Positions 54,341 through 63,491 of a stretch of 64,000 nucleotides of DNA are shown one piece after another. A model generated the notes under the pieces. It saw only the letters and a program-made list of their open reading frames with translations, made no database searches and had not been told where the DNA came from. The stretch's first letter is position 1. Every line of letters begins with the position of its first letter. The position numbers were made by a program, and so were the translations under genes. The stretch is taken from the NCBI GenBank assembly GCA_017627955.1, contig JAGAFU010000032.1:1-64000 (forward strand), in the 5' to 3' direction. Source of the DNA: Bacteroidales bacterium. Its GTDB lineage: Bacteria > Bacteroidota > Bacteroidia > Bacteroidales > UBA932.

Positions 54341-55867
54341 ATGAAAGAGTATTCAAGAAGGGAGTTCATCAAGACCGGCATCACGGCAGCAGCCGGTGCC
54401 GCCGCTTTCACCATCGTTCCGAGCCACGTTCTCGGCAAGACCCTCGGTCATGTCGCCCCAAGCGACAAGCTCAACATCGCGGGAGTCGGCATCGGAGGAG
54501 TCGGTCGCAGGAATCTCAAGAATATGTCCACAGAGAACATAGTCGCCCTCTGCGACGTGGACTGGACATACGCGATGAAGGCCTTCAACGATTACCCCTC
54601 CGCCAAGCGTTTCAAGGACTGGAGAGTCATGTTCGACCAGATGGCCAAGGACATCGACGCCGTGCTCGTGGCCACACCTGACCACACCCACGCTGTCGTG
54701 GCGGCCCACGCCATGACCCTCGGCAAGCATGTATATGTCCAGAAACCGCTCACCCATTCCGTCTATGAGGCCAGGCTCCTTACGAAGCTTGCGAAGAAAT
54801 ACAAGGTCGCTACCCAGATGGGCAACCAGGGCAATTCTTTTGACGATTGCCGCCAGCTTGCCGAATGGATCTGGTCCGGAGTGATCGGGGATGTCTATGA
54901 GGTCCACGCCTGGACAGACAGGCCGATCTGGCCGCAGGGCCTGATGAAACCCGCTGGCGGAGTGAAAGTTCCAAAGACCCTTGACTGGGATCTGTTCATC
55001 GGTCCGGCCGAGACCAGGCCTTACGACCCGGCGTACACACCTTGGAACTGGAGAGGTTTCTACGATTTCGGTACCGGAGCCCTCGGCGACATGGCCTGCC
55101 ACATCATGGATCCTATCGTGATGGCTCTCGGGATCAAATATCCCACAAGTGTCCAAGCCAGCTCGACCCTGAGCAACCTCTATTCCCCGCCCCACGCCGA
55201 GAAGATCACCTACACCTTCCCCGCCAGGGAGCCAAAGGGAAATGTCAACATGCCGGAGCTTAAAGTGTATTGGTACGATGGAGGACTGCTTCCAGAGCGT
55301 CCCGCGGAGCTTCCGGACGGAGAGATGATGGGGGACGAGAACGGAGGACTCATCTTCGTCGGCACCAAAGGCAAGATCATGGCAGGCTGCTACGGTCTCA
55401 AGCCCATGTTGCTGCCAAAGTCGTCGATGGATTACTTCAAGGAGCCAAAGCCCGTCATCAGGAGGGTGCCCGGAGGTGGGACAGGCAACATCTGGGTCAA
55501 CGCCCATGAGCAGGACTGGATCCGCGCTTGTAAGGAGTCCCCGGAGAACCGTGTCGAGACCTCCTCGAACTTCCAGATCTCCGGCCCGTTCACCGAGATG
55601 GTGGATGTCGGAGTGCTGGCCGTACGTCTCTCAGGCCCGACCGGGCTCCATCGCGAGCTGAAATGGGACGGGGAGAACATGCGTTTCACGAATATCTCCG
55701 ACTCGGACAAGATCAAGATAGTCAACTACGACGACTTCAAGATCATCGACGGAGATCCTCGATTCGACCGTCGCTACGCCGAGTTCGACGCCAAGGCACT
55801 ATCCGAGGAGTGGATACGCCACACCTACCACAACGGATATTCATTGCCTGACATGCCCAAAGACTAG
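54341..55867 (+). CDS. Tat-exported Gfo/Idh/MocA oxidoreductase
   Basis: A 508-residue oxidoreductase with a textbook Tat signal (SRREFIK at residues 5-11, then an Ala-rich segment) and a probable cleavage site after SHVLGKTLG; no lipobox, so a soluble periplasmic protein is likely. Rossmann motif GVGIGGVGRRN; the usual EKP motif reads QKPLTHSVYEA with the lysine kept; DMACHIMD in the substrate domain. It belongs to the longer subfamily common in Bacteroidota and planctomycetes glycan regions. Its stop overlaps the convergent GH95-like gene. Confidence 0.9.
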   Translation: MKEYSRREFIKTGITAAAGAAAFTIVPSHVLGKTLGHVAPSDKLNIAGVGIGGVGRRNLKNMSTENIVALCDVDWTYAMKAFNDYPSAKRFKDWRVMFDQMAKDIDAVLVATPDHTHAVVAAHAMTLGKHVYVQKPLTHSVYEARLLTKLAKKYKVATQMGNQGNSFDDCRQLAEWIWSGVIGDVYEVHAWTDRPIWPQGLMKPAGGVKVPKTLDWDLFIGPAETRPYDPAYTPWNWRGFYDFGTGALGDMACHIMDPIVMALGIKYPTSVQASSTLSNLYSPPHAEKITYTFPAREPKGNVNMPELKVYWYDGGLLPERPAELPDGEMMGDENGGLIFVGTKGKIMAGCYGLKPMLLPKSSMDYFKEPKPVIRRVPGGGTGNIWVNAHEQDWIRACKESPENRVETSSNFQISGPFTEMVDVGVLAVRLSGPTGLHRELKWDGENMRFTNISDSDKIKIVNYDDFKIIDGDPRFDRRYAEFDAKALSEEWIRHTYHNGYSLPDMPKD

Positions 55868-58160
55868 CGTTTCCGGGCGATGACAGTTATGGAGCCGGGG
55901 GTGGTGGAGAACTCGACCAGCGAGCCATTCTCTCCCATCTCCTGGCTTGGTAAGAGCTTGTAATTCACTTGTTTCCCTTTGCTGGTCACGACCAGTTCAT
56001 CCGGCAGGATGTCTGTCTGGACCCGGCAGGTGTTGCCTTTCTCGCTATAGATCTCGACACTCTCTGTCTTGCCTTCCTTGCGGACAGCATCGACGAGGAA
56101 CGCGCCTGCGGCCCGCATACGCTTGAAATTGACATCTTTCCATCCGGTCGGGCAGCCATGGAATATCCTCAGCCGGTCACCCCAATCCTGCATGTAAAAC
56201 TCATGAAGGGTGGAAGCTCCCGCAAGCGGGGTCTCTATGACAGGCCCGGATTCGGCATATAAGGTGTTAGCTTGCAAGAAGTTGTTCATGAACACATTGA
56301 ACTCTTCCAAAGCCCTGTCGCCAAGACCTTCGCTCGAAAGCATGGCGGCCTTGCCGGTTCTTGAATATCCCTGGTCTCCCTGCCAGTGATCAATGCTGAG
56401 GTTCGCCTTCGCCCGCATCTGAGGATCGTTCCAGTCCAGCATGTGGTAGGGATAGATCATGAACAGGTGGGAATAATGGCGATGGTCATTCATGATGAAC
56501 TCAGTGGTTTCACTGACTTTATAGCCCGTCTCCTCACTGTACTGGAAATCAGGCATTTTCGAAAGGAAATCCTTCCATTCAGGCAGCTTCGGATCGTTGA
56601 TTCCGAACCTCTCATCTATTTCGATGAGCTCACATAAGGCCTGCCGGAGGTTAGCGAGATCATAATTCGAGTTGGGGCCGACATTCGAAACGGGATATTC
56701 CGGAGAAGCCGTGGGCGGAAGCGAATATGTCCCGTCAGGGTTGGTCTGGCGAATATGGAAGAAAAGGTTGACAGCTGACTTGAGGAGCGGGAAAAGGCGA
56801 TCCCTCATCGCTTCGTCATCACCGTATGCCAGACATTGCCAGTACCAGTAATACAGTGTCCAGCAAAGGTTTCCGGCCTCATAGTTATTCGAGTCAGCGA
56901 GGCTTGGGTCCAGCGGGTTATACAGGTCGTAACTGCATGTGCGGCCAAGGCAAGCGGAGTCGTCCCAGCCCTCCTGCCCTGGGATGTCAGTGACATTTCG
57001 TACGAGATTGTCGTAGTTCTCCCAGAGCGAATCCCACAGCGGCTGGGCAAACTCTCCCATGTTGGCCTTGGTCAAGAAACTATAAGTCAACTGGATATTC
57101 AGGTTCATCCAGACGGCCGGCCATGGTGTGTCCCATGTCGGCCAGACGCCTTGAAGGTCGAGGATGGGCTTCCCTGGCCTGGCGGTGGACGCGAACTTAT
57201 AATACTGCATCCAGTAATATCTCTCAATCGCCGGATCCGGGAAAGTCAGGAAGGCCACATCCTGGTAGAAGTCATGCCACCATTGCTTATGGGATTTCCC
57301 GAGAACCTTGGCTGATTCCGAAAGCCCCTTATTCACGACATCCGCGGCCGCCGCAATGGTTTTTTCCTCAGTATCTTCGAAAGAGACTGTCGCGATTATC
57401 CTACGGGAGTTTCCTTTTTTGTTCTCCTTCCAGGCCACCGCGTAGTACTTTGCCATATCCGTGAATGTAGTGTCCTTGGCAAGAGGCTGGACAAGAATAT
57501 TGACCCCGTCCCGGCTTGTAAGGTAGGGATCTGGATTGGACTTGCCTTCAGAATTAAGGTACCACTCCGGCACGTCTTTCCGTTGAATATTCTCGGAGAA
57601 ACAGCCTTGAATGGCACGAAGTCCCATTTGAAACCCGTTTCCTCTCCCTTGGAAGTCGTCTCAAAAACTATGTAGTCCTCAATGGCATGGACATAGGTCT
57701 TGAAAGCGATACTCCCCTTGTCGGTAGTAAATGTGCCGGTGGTCTGGGCGTCATATATTGATAGATCCATCTCTTCGGCCGTGACATTCCCGACGGTCTT
57801 AAGGGTGAAATAACCTATCGGGAGACGCCCTTTTTTGTAGAGGTCATAGCCTTCCCGCTGTTCGGTCACATCGCTTCGGCCAACATTAAGGCGATAAGTA
57901 TCAGGGGCTTCCGCCTTGTACATATTGGTACCGATAAGACCATTTCCCATCAAAGCACCTGAATAGTAACCCTGTTTGTTGAGACCTTTATACCCTTCCG
58001 GCCGGTCGGGGCCGGGGGTATCGACGTCGTACTTGATCTCCGTCCAGTGAGTGTTCTGCTTTGAAAGGAACTCTTCAAGATAAGAGTCATTCCCGGAATC
58101 GCACGAAGCCAGCAAGCCAGCGGCCAGCATGGCTGCCAATATTCGCCTTATGGTACTCAT
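55864..58160 (-). pseudogene. GH95-like glycoside hydrolase, broken by a frameshift
   Basis: Two overlapping frames make one protein. The N-terminal part (58160 to about 57600) has a lipobox (LLASC) and GALMGNGLIGTNMYKAEAPD, typical of the GH95 N domain. The C-terminal part (from about 57600 to 55864) has the (alpha/alpha)6 barrel with GVWPTWDTPWP, TASPEYP and NDHRHYSHL. Going from the first to the second frame needs one missing base between about 57640 and 57540. No slippery heptamer is seen. The combined length near 760 residues is normal for GH95-type enzymes, so this is either recent inactivation or an assembly error. Confidence 0.78.
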
Positions 58161-58178
58161 ATCCTCGACATTATTTTA

Positions 58179-58186
58179 CAAATATA
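58179..58186 (-). promoter_or_regulatory. -7 box for the GH95-like gene
   Basis: Perfect TATATTTG on the minus strand, 18 bases before the ATG at 58160. Confidence 0.5.
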
Positions 58187-58232
58187 CTAAACATGCATGA
58201 TTCCAGAACGGCTGATCATCGGACAATTACAA

Positions 58233-58263
58233 AAAACGCGTAGCTAATTAGGCTACGCGTTTT
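58233..58263 (-). terminator. Intrinsic terminator after the barrel-protein gene
   Basis: Twelve-base perfect stem (ACGCGTAGC core) with a 7-base loop, followed on the minus strand by a run of T. It lies about 40 bases after the stop at 58302. Confidence 0.88.
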
Positions 58264-58301
58264 ACATAAAACATTAGCTATCAAATGTTTCCCGAAAAGG
58301 A

Positions 58302-58829
58302 TCAGAATTCGAAGCCGAACGAAAGTTTAGGCATAAAGAGCATTTTCTGGTCTGTCCTTGTCTTGCCAAGCGGAGCGATGAATTTGCCACCGAGGCCAAG
58401 CGTGAGACCTTTACCGGAACGCAAGCCCCAACTCCATCCCACATTCGGCTCAACGAACAAGCCATCCTTCAACTTCATCCCACTGGCGCTTTCATAATTA
58501 AAACCGTGCAAAATTCCGGTCTTGAGACCAAGAACCGGAGTGCCCTTCTTGTCTCTGAGATATGAATGGAAATCCAGGAAAGCTTCTCCAAAATAAGGAT
58601 TATCAGTCCCATCAGGGAATATGTAACCACCTATTCCGGCACCGAGATAAATGTTCCGGTTGAACATATAGCCATGCGAAGTCTCGGCACCAAGCCAGAC
58701 CCCGAATTGATCGGTAATCGAGACACTACCTTTGTAACCTTTCGACCTGTAATCATTCTGGGCTGAGGACACAAAACATGAAACGACAGCCAACGCTCCA
58801 ACAAGCACTAACTTGCAAAAACGATTCAT
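58302..58829 (-). CDS. Small exported outer-membrane beta-barrel protein
   Basis: A 175-residue protein with signal peptide (MNRFCKLVLVGALAVVSCFVSSA) and alternating beta-strand pattern (YLGAGIGGYIFPD, GEAFLDFHSYLRD, LGLGGKFIAPLGK), ending in LSFGFEF with terminal Phe as in outer-membrane barrels. About eight strands fit the length. No specific family recognised. It has a strong terminator and no clear promoter box. Confidence 0.7.
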   Translation of the reverse strand: MNRFCKLVLVGALAVVSCFVSSAQNDYRSKGYKGSVSITDQFGVWLGAETSHGYMFNRNIYLGAGIGGYIFPDGTDNPYFGEAFLDFHSYLRDKKGTPVLGLKTGILHGFNYESASGMKLKDGLFVEPNVGWSWGLRSGKGLTLGLGGKFIAPLGKTRTDQKMLFMPKLSFGFEF

Positions 58830-58943
58830 AAAATCTTTAGTTTTTAAAAATTAAAACAACAACTCCATGTGCCGGCCGGCGCACAGGGCCATTAAAATAC
58901 ACATTCCATGCCACTGTAGGGCCGATTTTCGGAATCGCTTATG

Positions 58944-59219
58944 TTACAAGTCGTTCCTTTCGCCAAGGATTAGCAAGCGCAGGACACGGGTCTTGCGAAG
59001 CAGGCGGACAAGGGTGTAGCAGAGCGCCAGTTCGCCGACCGCCAGAAGCGGAGCGACCCAATAAGAATGAGGGATCGGGACATAGACTTGAAGCCTGTTG
59101 ACCAGGATTTCCAACAGAAAAGTTTGCAGGAAATATATTCCCAATGTCGCCGCGCCGATCCGGCAAAGAGTCCCACACCATTTATGGTTTCTGATCGCCC
59201 ACCGAAGTGAGCGATACAA
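58944..59219 (-). pseudogene. Acyltransferase-3 family relic, C-terminal end only
   Basis: The frame encodes about 91 residues that match the last membrane helices of acyltransferase family 3 proteins (GAATLGIYFLQTFLLEILV, LLAVGELALCYTLVRLLR). No N-terminal part lies upstream; the toxin gene of a YefM-YoeB module abuts its 5' end by one base. It is probably the tail of a gene cut by arrival of that module. A similar tail is found at 63238-63340. Confidence 0.65.
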
Positions 59220-59486
59220 TTACCTGTAATGACCAAAGGTGGATAGGATCAAGACTTCCACGACATCATCATATACTTTGTACACCAGCCGGTGTTCTCT
59301 CGTTATTCGCCTAGAATAAACGGATCCATCATAACCCTTTAAGGGCTCGACCTGACCAGTTCCCGTACGGGGATGTTCCTTCAATTCATCAAGAAGTTGC
59401 GCCAATTTCTTAATGGAAAGAGGAGTTTTCTTGTATAATAACTTCAAATCCTTTCGCGCTTGCTCAGTGAATACTATTCGGTACAT
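59220..59486 (-). CDS. yoeB: YoeB/Txe-type mRNA interferase toxin
   Basis: An 88-residue RelE-superfamily ribosome-dependent RNase. The family core SRRITREHRLVYKVYDD and the C-terminal His-Tyr (FGHYR) are present, with the acidic residue in QVEPLKG; these correspond to the catalytic Glu, Arg and His of YoeB. It follows its antitoxin by 2 bases. Confidence 0.9.
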   Translation of the reverse strand: MYRIVFTEQARKDLKLLYKKTPLSIKKLAQLLDELKEHPRTGTGQVEPLKGYDGSVYSRRITREHRLVYKVYDDVVEVLILSTFGHYR

Positions 59487-59488
59487 GT

Positions 59489-59755
59489 CTACTCCGCCTC
59501 AATCATCCTGTTCAGATAATCTTCTGAACTCTCCCCCTCGTTCATTTTGAATACTTTGCCTTGGGCATAGTCCTCTATGCCTTGACGGATTTTCGCATCC
59601 AATTCATTATTACTAATGATAGTATCGTCCTCTAAAATTGGTACAAGACGATAGCTGCCATGAGACCTTGATGTAATAACAACATCATTATTTCTAGCCA
59701 AATCAAAATACTTCCGCTGATTGGCTCTGAATTCCCTACTACTTACTACTACCAT
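59489..59755 (-). CDS. yefM: YefM/Phd-type antitoxin
   Basis: An 88-residue antitoxin. The N-terminal Phd/YefM DNA-binding domain starts MVVVSSREFRANQRKYFDLA and includes VVITSRSHGSYRLVP. The C-terminal tail (SSEDYLNRMIEAE) would wrap the toxin. The gene order antitoxin-toxin is canonical. About 175 bases of AT-rich sequence up to the next gene hold an imperfect palindrome near the start that may be its operator. Confidence 0.9.
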   Translation of the reverse strand: MVVVSSREFRANQRKYFDLARNNDVVITSRSHGSYRLVPILEDDTIISNNELDAKIRQGIEDYAQGKVFKMNEGESSEDYLNRMIEAE

Positions 59756-59930
59756 TGCTTATTCTTTAATTTGTTCGCAATATACGAACTTTCAAATAAA
59801 GTACCAAAATGGTACACATTGTTTGTGGCTGTATCGTCCTGAAAAAGGTCTATATAACCGGGAATTCACTTGTCTTTTTTTGGAATCTTGGAACCGAAGA
59901 CAAAGAGGGATGAGCGTTCAGGCAATCATA

Positions 59931-61244
59931 CTACAATGGTTTATTAATGCATATGCTGACATAGTAATCCTCATTGAAGACTTTCCCATCAATTTCAACA
60001 GGTTTATTCAGAGCTACCAAATAATGCATGTCACCAATGGTCTTCTCTGCTCTAACCCAGGATTCCCCTTGGCTCTGAGTCAATTCTATACCGAGGTCAC
60101 GGAATTCCTTAACAACGATGTTGAACAACTTCTCCATTTCACGAGAGGCAGCCTCCTTGGTTTCCTGGTCTTTATAGCCCATCGTTACATAATAGCCGTA
60201 TCCATAACTGTAATTGACGTATTCATACTTTTTCACGTCGACATCCAACGGATATCCTTTGAAAGTCCTGTTGAATCCCTCCCTGATACTATACGTCCCA
60301 TAAGACTCAGTACACTTCCATTCCTTGTTGCCTTGGATATACTCAATCACTATCTCAGGATCTATACCCCATAGGGATTTGGAAGGATTTTCAATTACGC
60401 CTAAAGGCTTGGAAATCAAGTCTTTTAAAGTCAGCTCCTTAGAAGTGGACAACTTGATTCCAGGCGCAGTCGAAGTTATAGAATAGCTGGATGCTTGGAC
60501 CGGTTTGGCAGAGGTAGGCTCGTCAGAGGCTGGTTCGTCATCCCAATAGGTGATAATTCGCTTAATGGTCGTGACTGAGCCGCCAATATTATACATGCCA
60601 AACAGAACATAATTACCATGTGAATCCTTCTCCCGAATTGTGCATTCACTAAGATGCGTTACTTTGCCACCTTCATACCCTTCTAGTGAGAAGGTAACAT
60701 CTTCTCCTTTCTTAAACTCTTCCTCAATGTAGGAATTCAATTCATCTCCTATCGTTTTATAATGGAATTTTTGATAAATGAAATAATCGCTTTTCCCTTG
60801 GGTCCAATAATGATTAACGTCAGTGAAACGCAATTCGCCAAAAAAATAATCATAACCACCATCTTCAAGGGTATAGAAGCCCTTTAATATGCCATCGTGA
60901 TAGCGGAATCTGTATTCTGTAACAGTCTTCGTCACACCTTTACATTTTATACTTGTCAATAGACCGTCAGAATGTACAGGATCAAAAAACTCATCGTATT
61001 TAGGATCATTAGATTTAGAAGTCCAGACAGATAACCTTCCTTCTCTGGTGAATGACACTAGGCTAAAAAGATGAGGATCTTCTACGGAATTCCCACTTTT
61101 CAGTGAGATTACCTTGCACTCCTTGACATTCCCTTTCAAGCCGAAGGCGGCGGCGTCGCGATACTGTTGGGCAGATAAAAATAGGCTGGAGAACAGTCCA
61201 GTGGCTGCCAAAAGAAGGGATAAACTATATGATTCTCTTTTCAT
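59931..61244 (-). CDS. Exported hypothetical protein, unknown family
   Basis: A 437-residue exported protein (signal peptide MKRESYSLSLLLAATGLFSS, then LSAQ). The first 230 residues are beta-rich with repeated TxxxRFRYHDG and GNYVLFGMYN segments, somewhat like the YD/RHS-type exported beta proteins of Bacteroidota (GLKGNVKECK is a common start in that group). The last 190 residues form a separate alpha/beta part. Base composition is more AT-rich than the glycan genes. Function unknown. Confidence 0.65.
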   Translation of the reverse strand: MKRESYSLSLLLAATGLFSSLFLSAQQYRDAAAFGLKGNVKECKVISLKSGNSVEDPHLFSLVSFTREGRLSVWTSKSNDPKYDEFFDPVHSDGLLTSIKCKGVTKTVTEYRFRYHDGILKGFYTLEDGGYDYFFGELRFTDVNHYWTQGKSDYFIYQKFHYKTIGDELNSYIEEEFKKGEDVTFSLEGYEGGKVTHLSECTIREKDSHGNYVLFGMYNIGGSVTTIKRIITYWDDEPASDEPTSAKPVQASSYSITSTAPGIKLSTSKELTLKDLISKPLGVIENPSKSLWGIDPEIVIEYIQGNKEWKCTESYGTYSIREGFNRTFKGYPLDVDVKKYEYVNYSYGYGYYVTMGYKDQETKEAASREMEKLFNIVVKEFRDLGIELTQSQGESWVRAEKTIGDMHYLVALNKPVEIDGKVFNEDYYVSICINKPL

Positions 61245-61248
61245 ATCA

Positions 61249-61256
61249 CAAAAATA
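61249..61256 (-). promoter_or_regulatory. -7 box 4 bases before the exported hypothetical
   Basis: Perfect TATTTTTG then TGAT and the ATG at 61244 on the minus strand; same spacing as at 42512, 50324 and 63447. Confidence 0.45.
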
Positions 61257-61304
61257 ACTGTCCCGTCCTAAAAAAGTTTACCGAAGGAGGATATAAACAA
61301 TCAA

Positions 61305-62312
61305 TTATTTAATTTCCAATGTTTTGCCAGTGTCCTCAACCGAAAGGATGACAGGATGTGAGTGGCCCGAGTTGGGCTGGTGGAAGACCAGTTTGAGACC
61401 TCCGTCAAAATCCTTGAACACCATCGGATGTCCTCCATCTTCCTCGAATATCGGCTCGGGATCACAAGTCCAGGGGCCTTCAATCTTTCCAGACTCCGAG
61501 CGGGAGATCGCGACACAATATTTCCCGTTCTTGAAAGATGACCACAAGATAAGCAGCTCACCATCCTTTGTCCTATAGACGAAATCCCCATCAGAGACAT
61601 ACGCCGCCTTCTTGGTTCCGTCCGGCTCGGTCCAGTAGTTGATGGGTGAAATCCAGGGGGCCTGTGAAGCTGTGAATATCGTCTTGGGATCGCCCGCCGC
61701 GGCGGAAAGATCCTTCTTCAGCGGCATAAGCTCGAAAGTGCCGTCCACAGTCTGCACCCACTCGTGGCAGAAAACCATGTAGGGGACACCATCCTCAACC
61801 CAAAGCGTGCCATCAAGGGACATATATTCCTTTGGCGTGGTAAGTTCTTTACCCAGAGGGAGAAAAGGCCCATCAAGCGACTTGGAGCGGAATATTTGGG
61901 TTCCCCTGTAGGTGAATTTTGGCCATCCCTCGATGCTCTCCGCCCACTGCCGGTCCGTGTTGATGGTGGCGAATATGTACCAGTCTCCTTTATACTGATG
62001 CACTTCCGGGGCCCAGATCGGTCCGTTTATGAAATTGTCCTCCGGCACAGTGAAGACCCTTTGGGGGCCATACCAGGTCTTCAGATCCGCGCTCCTGAAC
62101 GCCTCGACTCCGCCAAGCCCCTCGGCGGTCGTGGAAGAGCGGAAAAGGTAATACGTCCTCGTGGCCGCATCGGCTACTATAAACGGATCCCTGCAATAGA
62201 TGCTGTCCGTCGGGACACCAGAACCTAAAGAGCTCAGATCAATACTTTTACGGTCCTTGCAGGACACCACCAGCGCTGCGGCTGAAACCAGGAGAATTAA
62301 AAGTTTTCGCAT
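61305..62312 (-). CDS. GH43-type glycoside hydrolase lipoprotein
   Basis: A 335-residue lipoprotein (lipobox LVVSC). Five-bladed propeller features of GH43: the base Asp in YCRDPFIVAD, PIWAPEVHQYKGDWYIFA, SLDGTLWVEDG and FCHEWVQ, and LLILWSSFKNGKYCVAISRS. It probably removes arabinose or xylose side chains, which fits the GH51 gene in the same region. In the expected TEGP/TDGP segment it reads SDGDFVYR, a possible change at an active-site strand. Confidence 0.85.
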   Translation of the reverse strand: MRKLLILLVSAAALVVSCKDRKSIDLSSLGSGVPTDSIYCRDPFIVADAATRTYYLFRSSTTAEGLGGVEAFRSADLKTWYGPQRVFTVPEDNFINGPIWAPEVHQYKGDWYIFATINTDRQWAESIEGWPKFTYRGTQIFRSKSLDGPFLPLGKELTTPKEYMSLDGTLWVEDGVPYMVFCHEWVQTVDGTFELMPLKKDLSAAAGDPKTIFTASQAPWISPINYWTEPDGTKKAAYVSDGDFVYRTKDGELLILWSSFKNGKYCVAISRSESGKIEGPWTCDPEPIFEEDGGHPMVFKDFDGGLKLVFHQPNSGHSHPVILSVEDTGKTLEIK

Positions 62313-62334
62313 ATTTTGTGGATAATAATCAGTT

Positions 62335-63225
62335 TCAAGTCGAAAGGGTCGCTATCAAGACAACGGTGGCCGCCAGCAACATATAACTCAACACATAGAT
62401 GGCGGCATAAGCTAGTCCTGTACCGGCGGCGAGACGCAAACTTTTTTTCCAGCCCACGCCGAAAAGTTGCCGATAGTCATATATAATCAAAAGCGCCATC
62501 AACCATATTCCGATCTTTCCCTTTCCTCCCAAAGTGATTATCAGGAAGAATAGCATGAAGAAACAGAACTGGCAAAGAATATAAGCCGCGGCGGCAGAGG
62601 CCGACAATCCCATTCCCCTCCTCTTCAAAGAGAAATACATGGCCAGCCACAACATCAGGAAATTACCGAGGAACAGGTAGACCCCTTGACTCCTCAAAGA
62701 ACCTTCCAAGGCAGCCAAGGAAGCCTTTGCGGGAGAGTTGACATCCTCCGGATGCTTATCCAGGCTGAATATGTGCTTGTTGTTTTCCACGAAACGGAAC
62801 ACCGCGATGACTTTTTTGCTCCTCTGGGTGTCACCGATAGCCGCTTCCATGCTGTCAAGCTGGACACTGAACTCCACTTCCGGCTTTGTCCCGGTCTTGA
62901 CACGATAGTCCGGCTTCACGATGGATACCAGCATGGCGAAGAAAGCGTAGAATATAATCAACGAGGTCAATGGCGCCAGGAAGCGCTCATTGTCGCCTTT
63001 AATATAATCCCGGATCATGTACCCGGGACGGAACAGCAGGTGAACAAAGGTACGTTTAGCGTCATCATTCAGAAAAGGAATGCTGTCGAAAGCGCCTTTG
63101 GAGAAACGCCGATTACCGCCGGATCTCTTTCCTGGCTTTGTCCAGGGAAGGACGCCAAGTTTCTGCCAAATTCGGAAAGCCCTCAAGCGAGTTTTAAAAC
63201 TATGTTTCTTGAATGACACATTCAT
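62335..63225 (-). CDS. DUF3667 family membrane protein
   Basis: A 296-residue inner-membrane protein. The family core RPGYMIRDYIKGDNERFLAPL (near residue 66) is followed by a transmembrane helix, a soluble loop of about 90 residues, and four further helices. The usual N-terminal zinc-ribbon-like cysteines of DUF3667 are not present here. Function unknown. It lies 22 bases upstream of the GH43 gene on the same strand. Confidence 0.75.
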   Translation of the reverse strand: MNVSFKKHSFKTRLRAFRIWQKLGVLPWTKPGKRSGGNRRFSKGAFDSIPFLNDDAKRTFVHLLFRPGYMIRDYIKGDNERFLAPLTSLIIFYAFFAMLVSIVKPDYRVKTGTKPEVEFSVQLDSMEAAIGDTQRSKKVIAVFRFVENNKHIFSLDKHPEDVNSPAKASLAALEGSLRSQGVYLFLGNFLMLWLAMYFSLKRRGMGLSASAAAAYILCQFCFFMLFFLIITLGGKGKIGIWLMALLIIYDYRQLFGVGWKKSLRLAAGTGLAYAAIYVLSYMLLAATVVLIATLST

Positions 63226-63237
63226 TTTTTTTAATTG

Positions 63238-63447
63238 TCTTTCTTTTCGCCCAGAACCTGTAAGCGTGGGACACGGGTCTTGCGGGGCAGGAGGACAAGA
63301 TTGTTAACTTAGCGCCAGTTCGGCGATCCCCCACACAGGATGGTCACAAAACTGTCCTCCTGACAACTGCTCGGTCGAATGCCCCAGCAGCACAGAAAAG
63401 ATCGCGACGCGCTTCAGCGGATCCATGTGTTCCAATCTCTGTCCCAT
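63238..63447 (-). pseudogene. Acyltransferase-3 relic with central deletion
   Basis: The ATG at 63447 begins MGQRLEHMDPLKRVAIFSVL, then LGHS, the typical start of acyltransferase family 3. After about 35 codons the reading jumps near 63343 to IAELALS followed by a stop, and the DNA down to 63238 strongly resembles the tail of the relic at 58944. About 250-300 central codons are missing. A -7 box remains just upstream. Confidence 0.68.
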
Positions 63448-63451
63448 GCGG

Positions 63452-63459
63452 CAAAGATA
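63452..63459 (-). promoter_or_regulatory. -7 box 4 bases before the acyltransferase relic
   Basis: Perfect TATCTTTG then CCGC and the ATG at 63447 on the minus strand. Confidence 0.4.
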
Positions 63460-63491
63460 GGAAACTTGCGGAAATTGTGTCTAGAATCTCT

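Noticed and set aside
54353-55507. 384-codon minus-strand frame over the second Gfo/Idh/MocA gene
   Set aside because: The plus strand has the Tat signal and Rossmann motifs; the minus frame has none.
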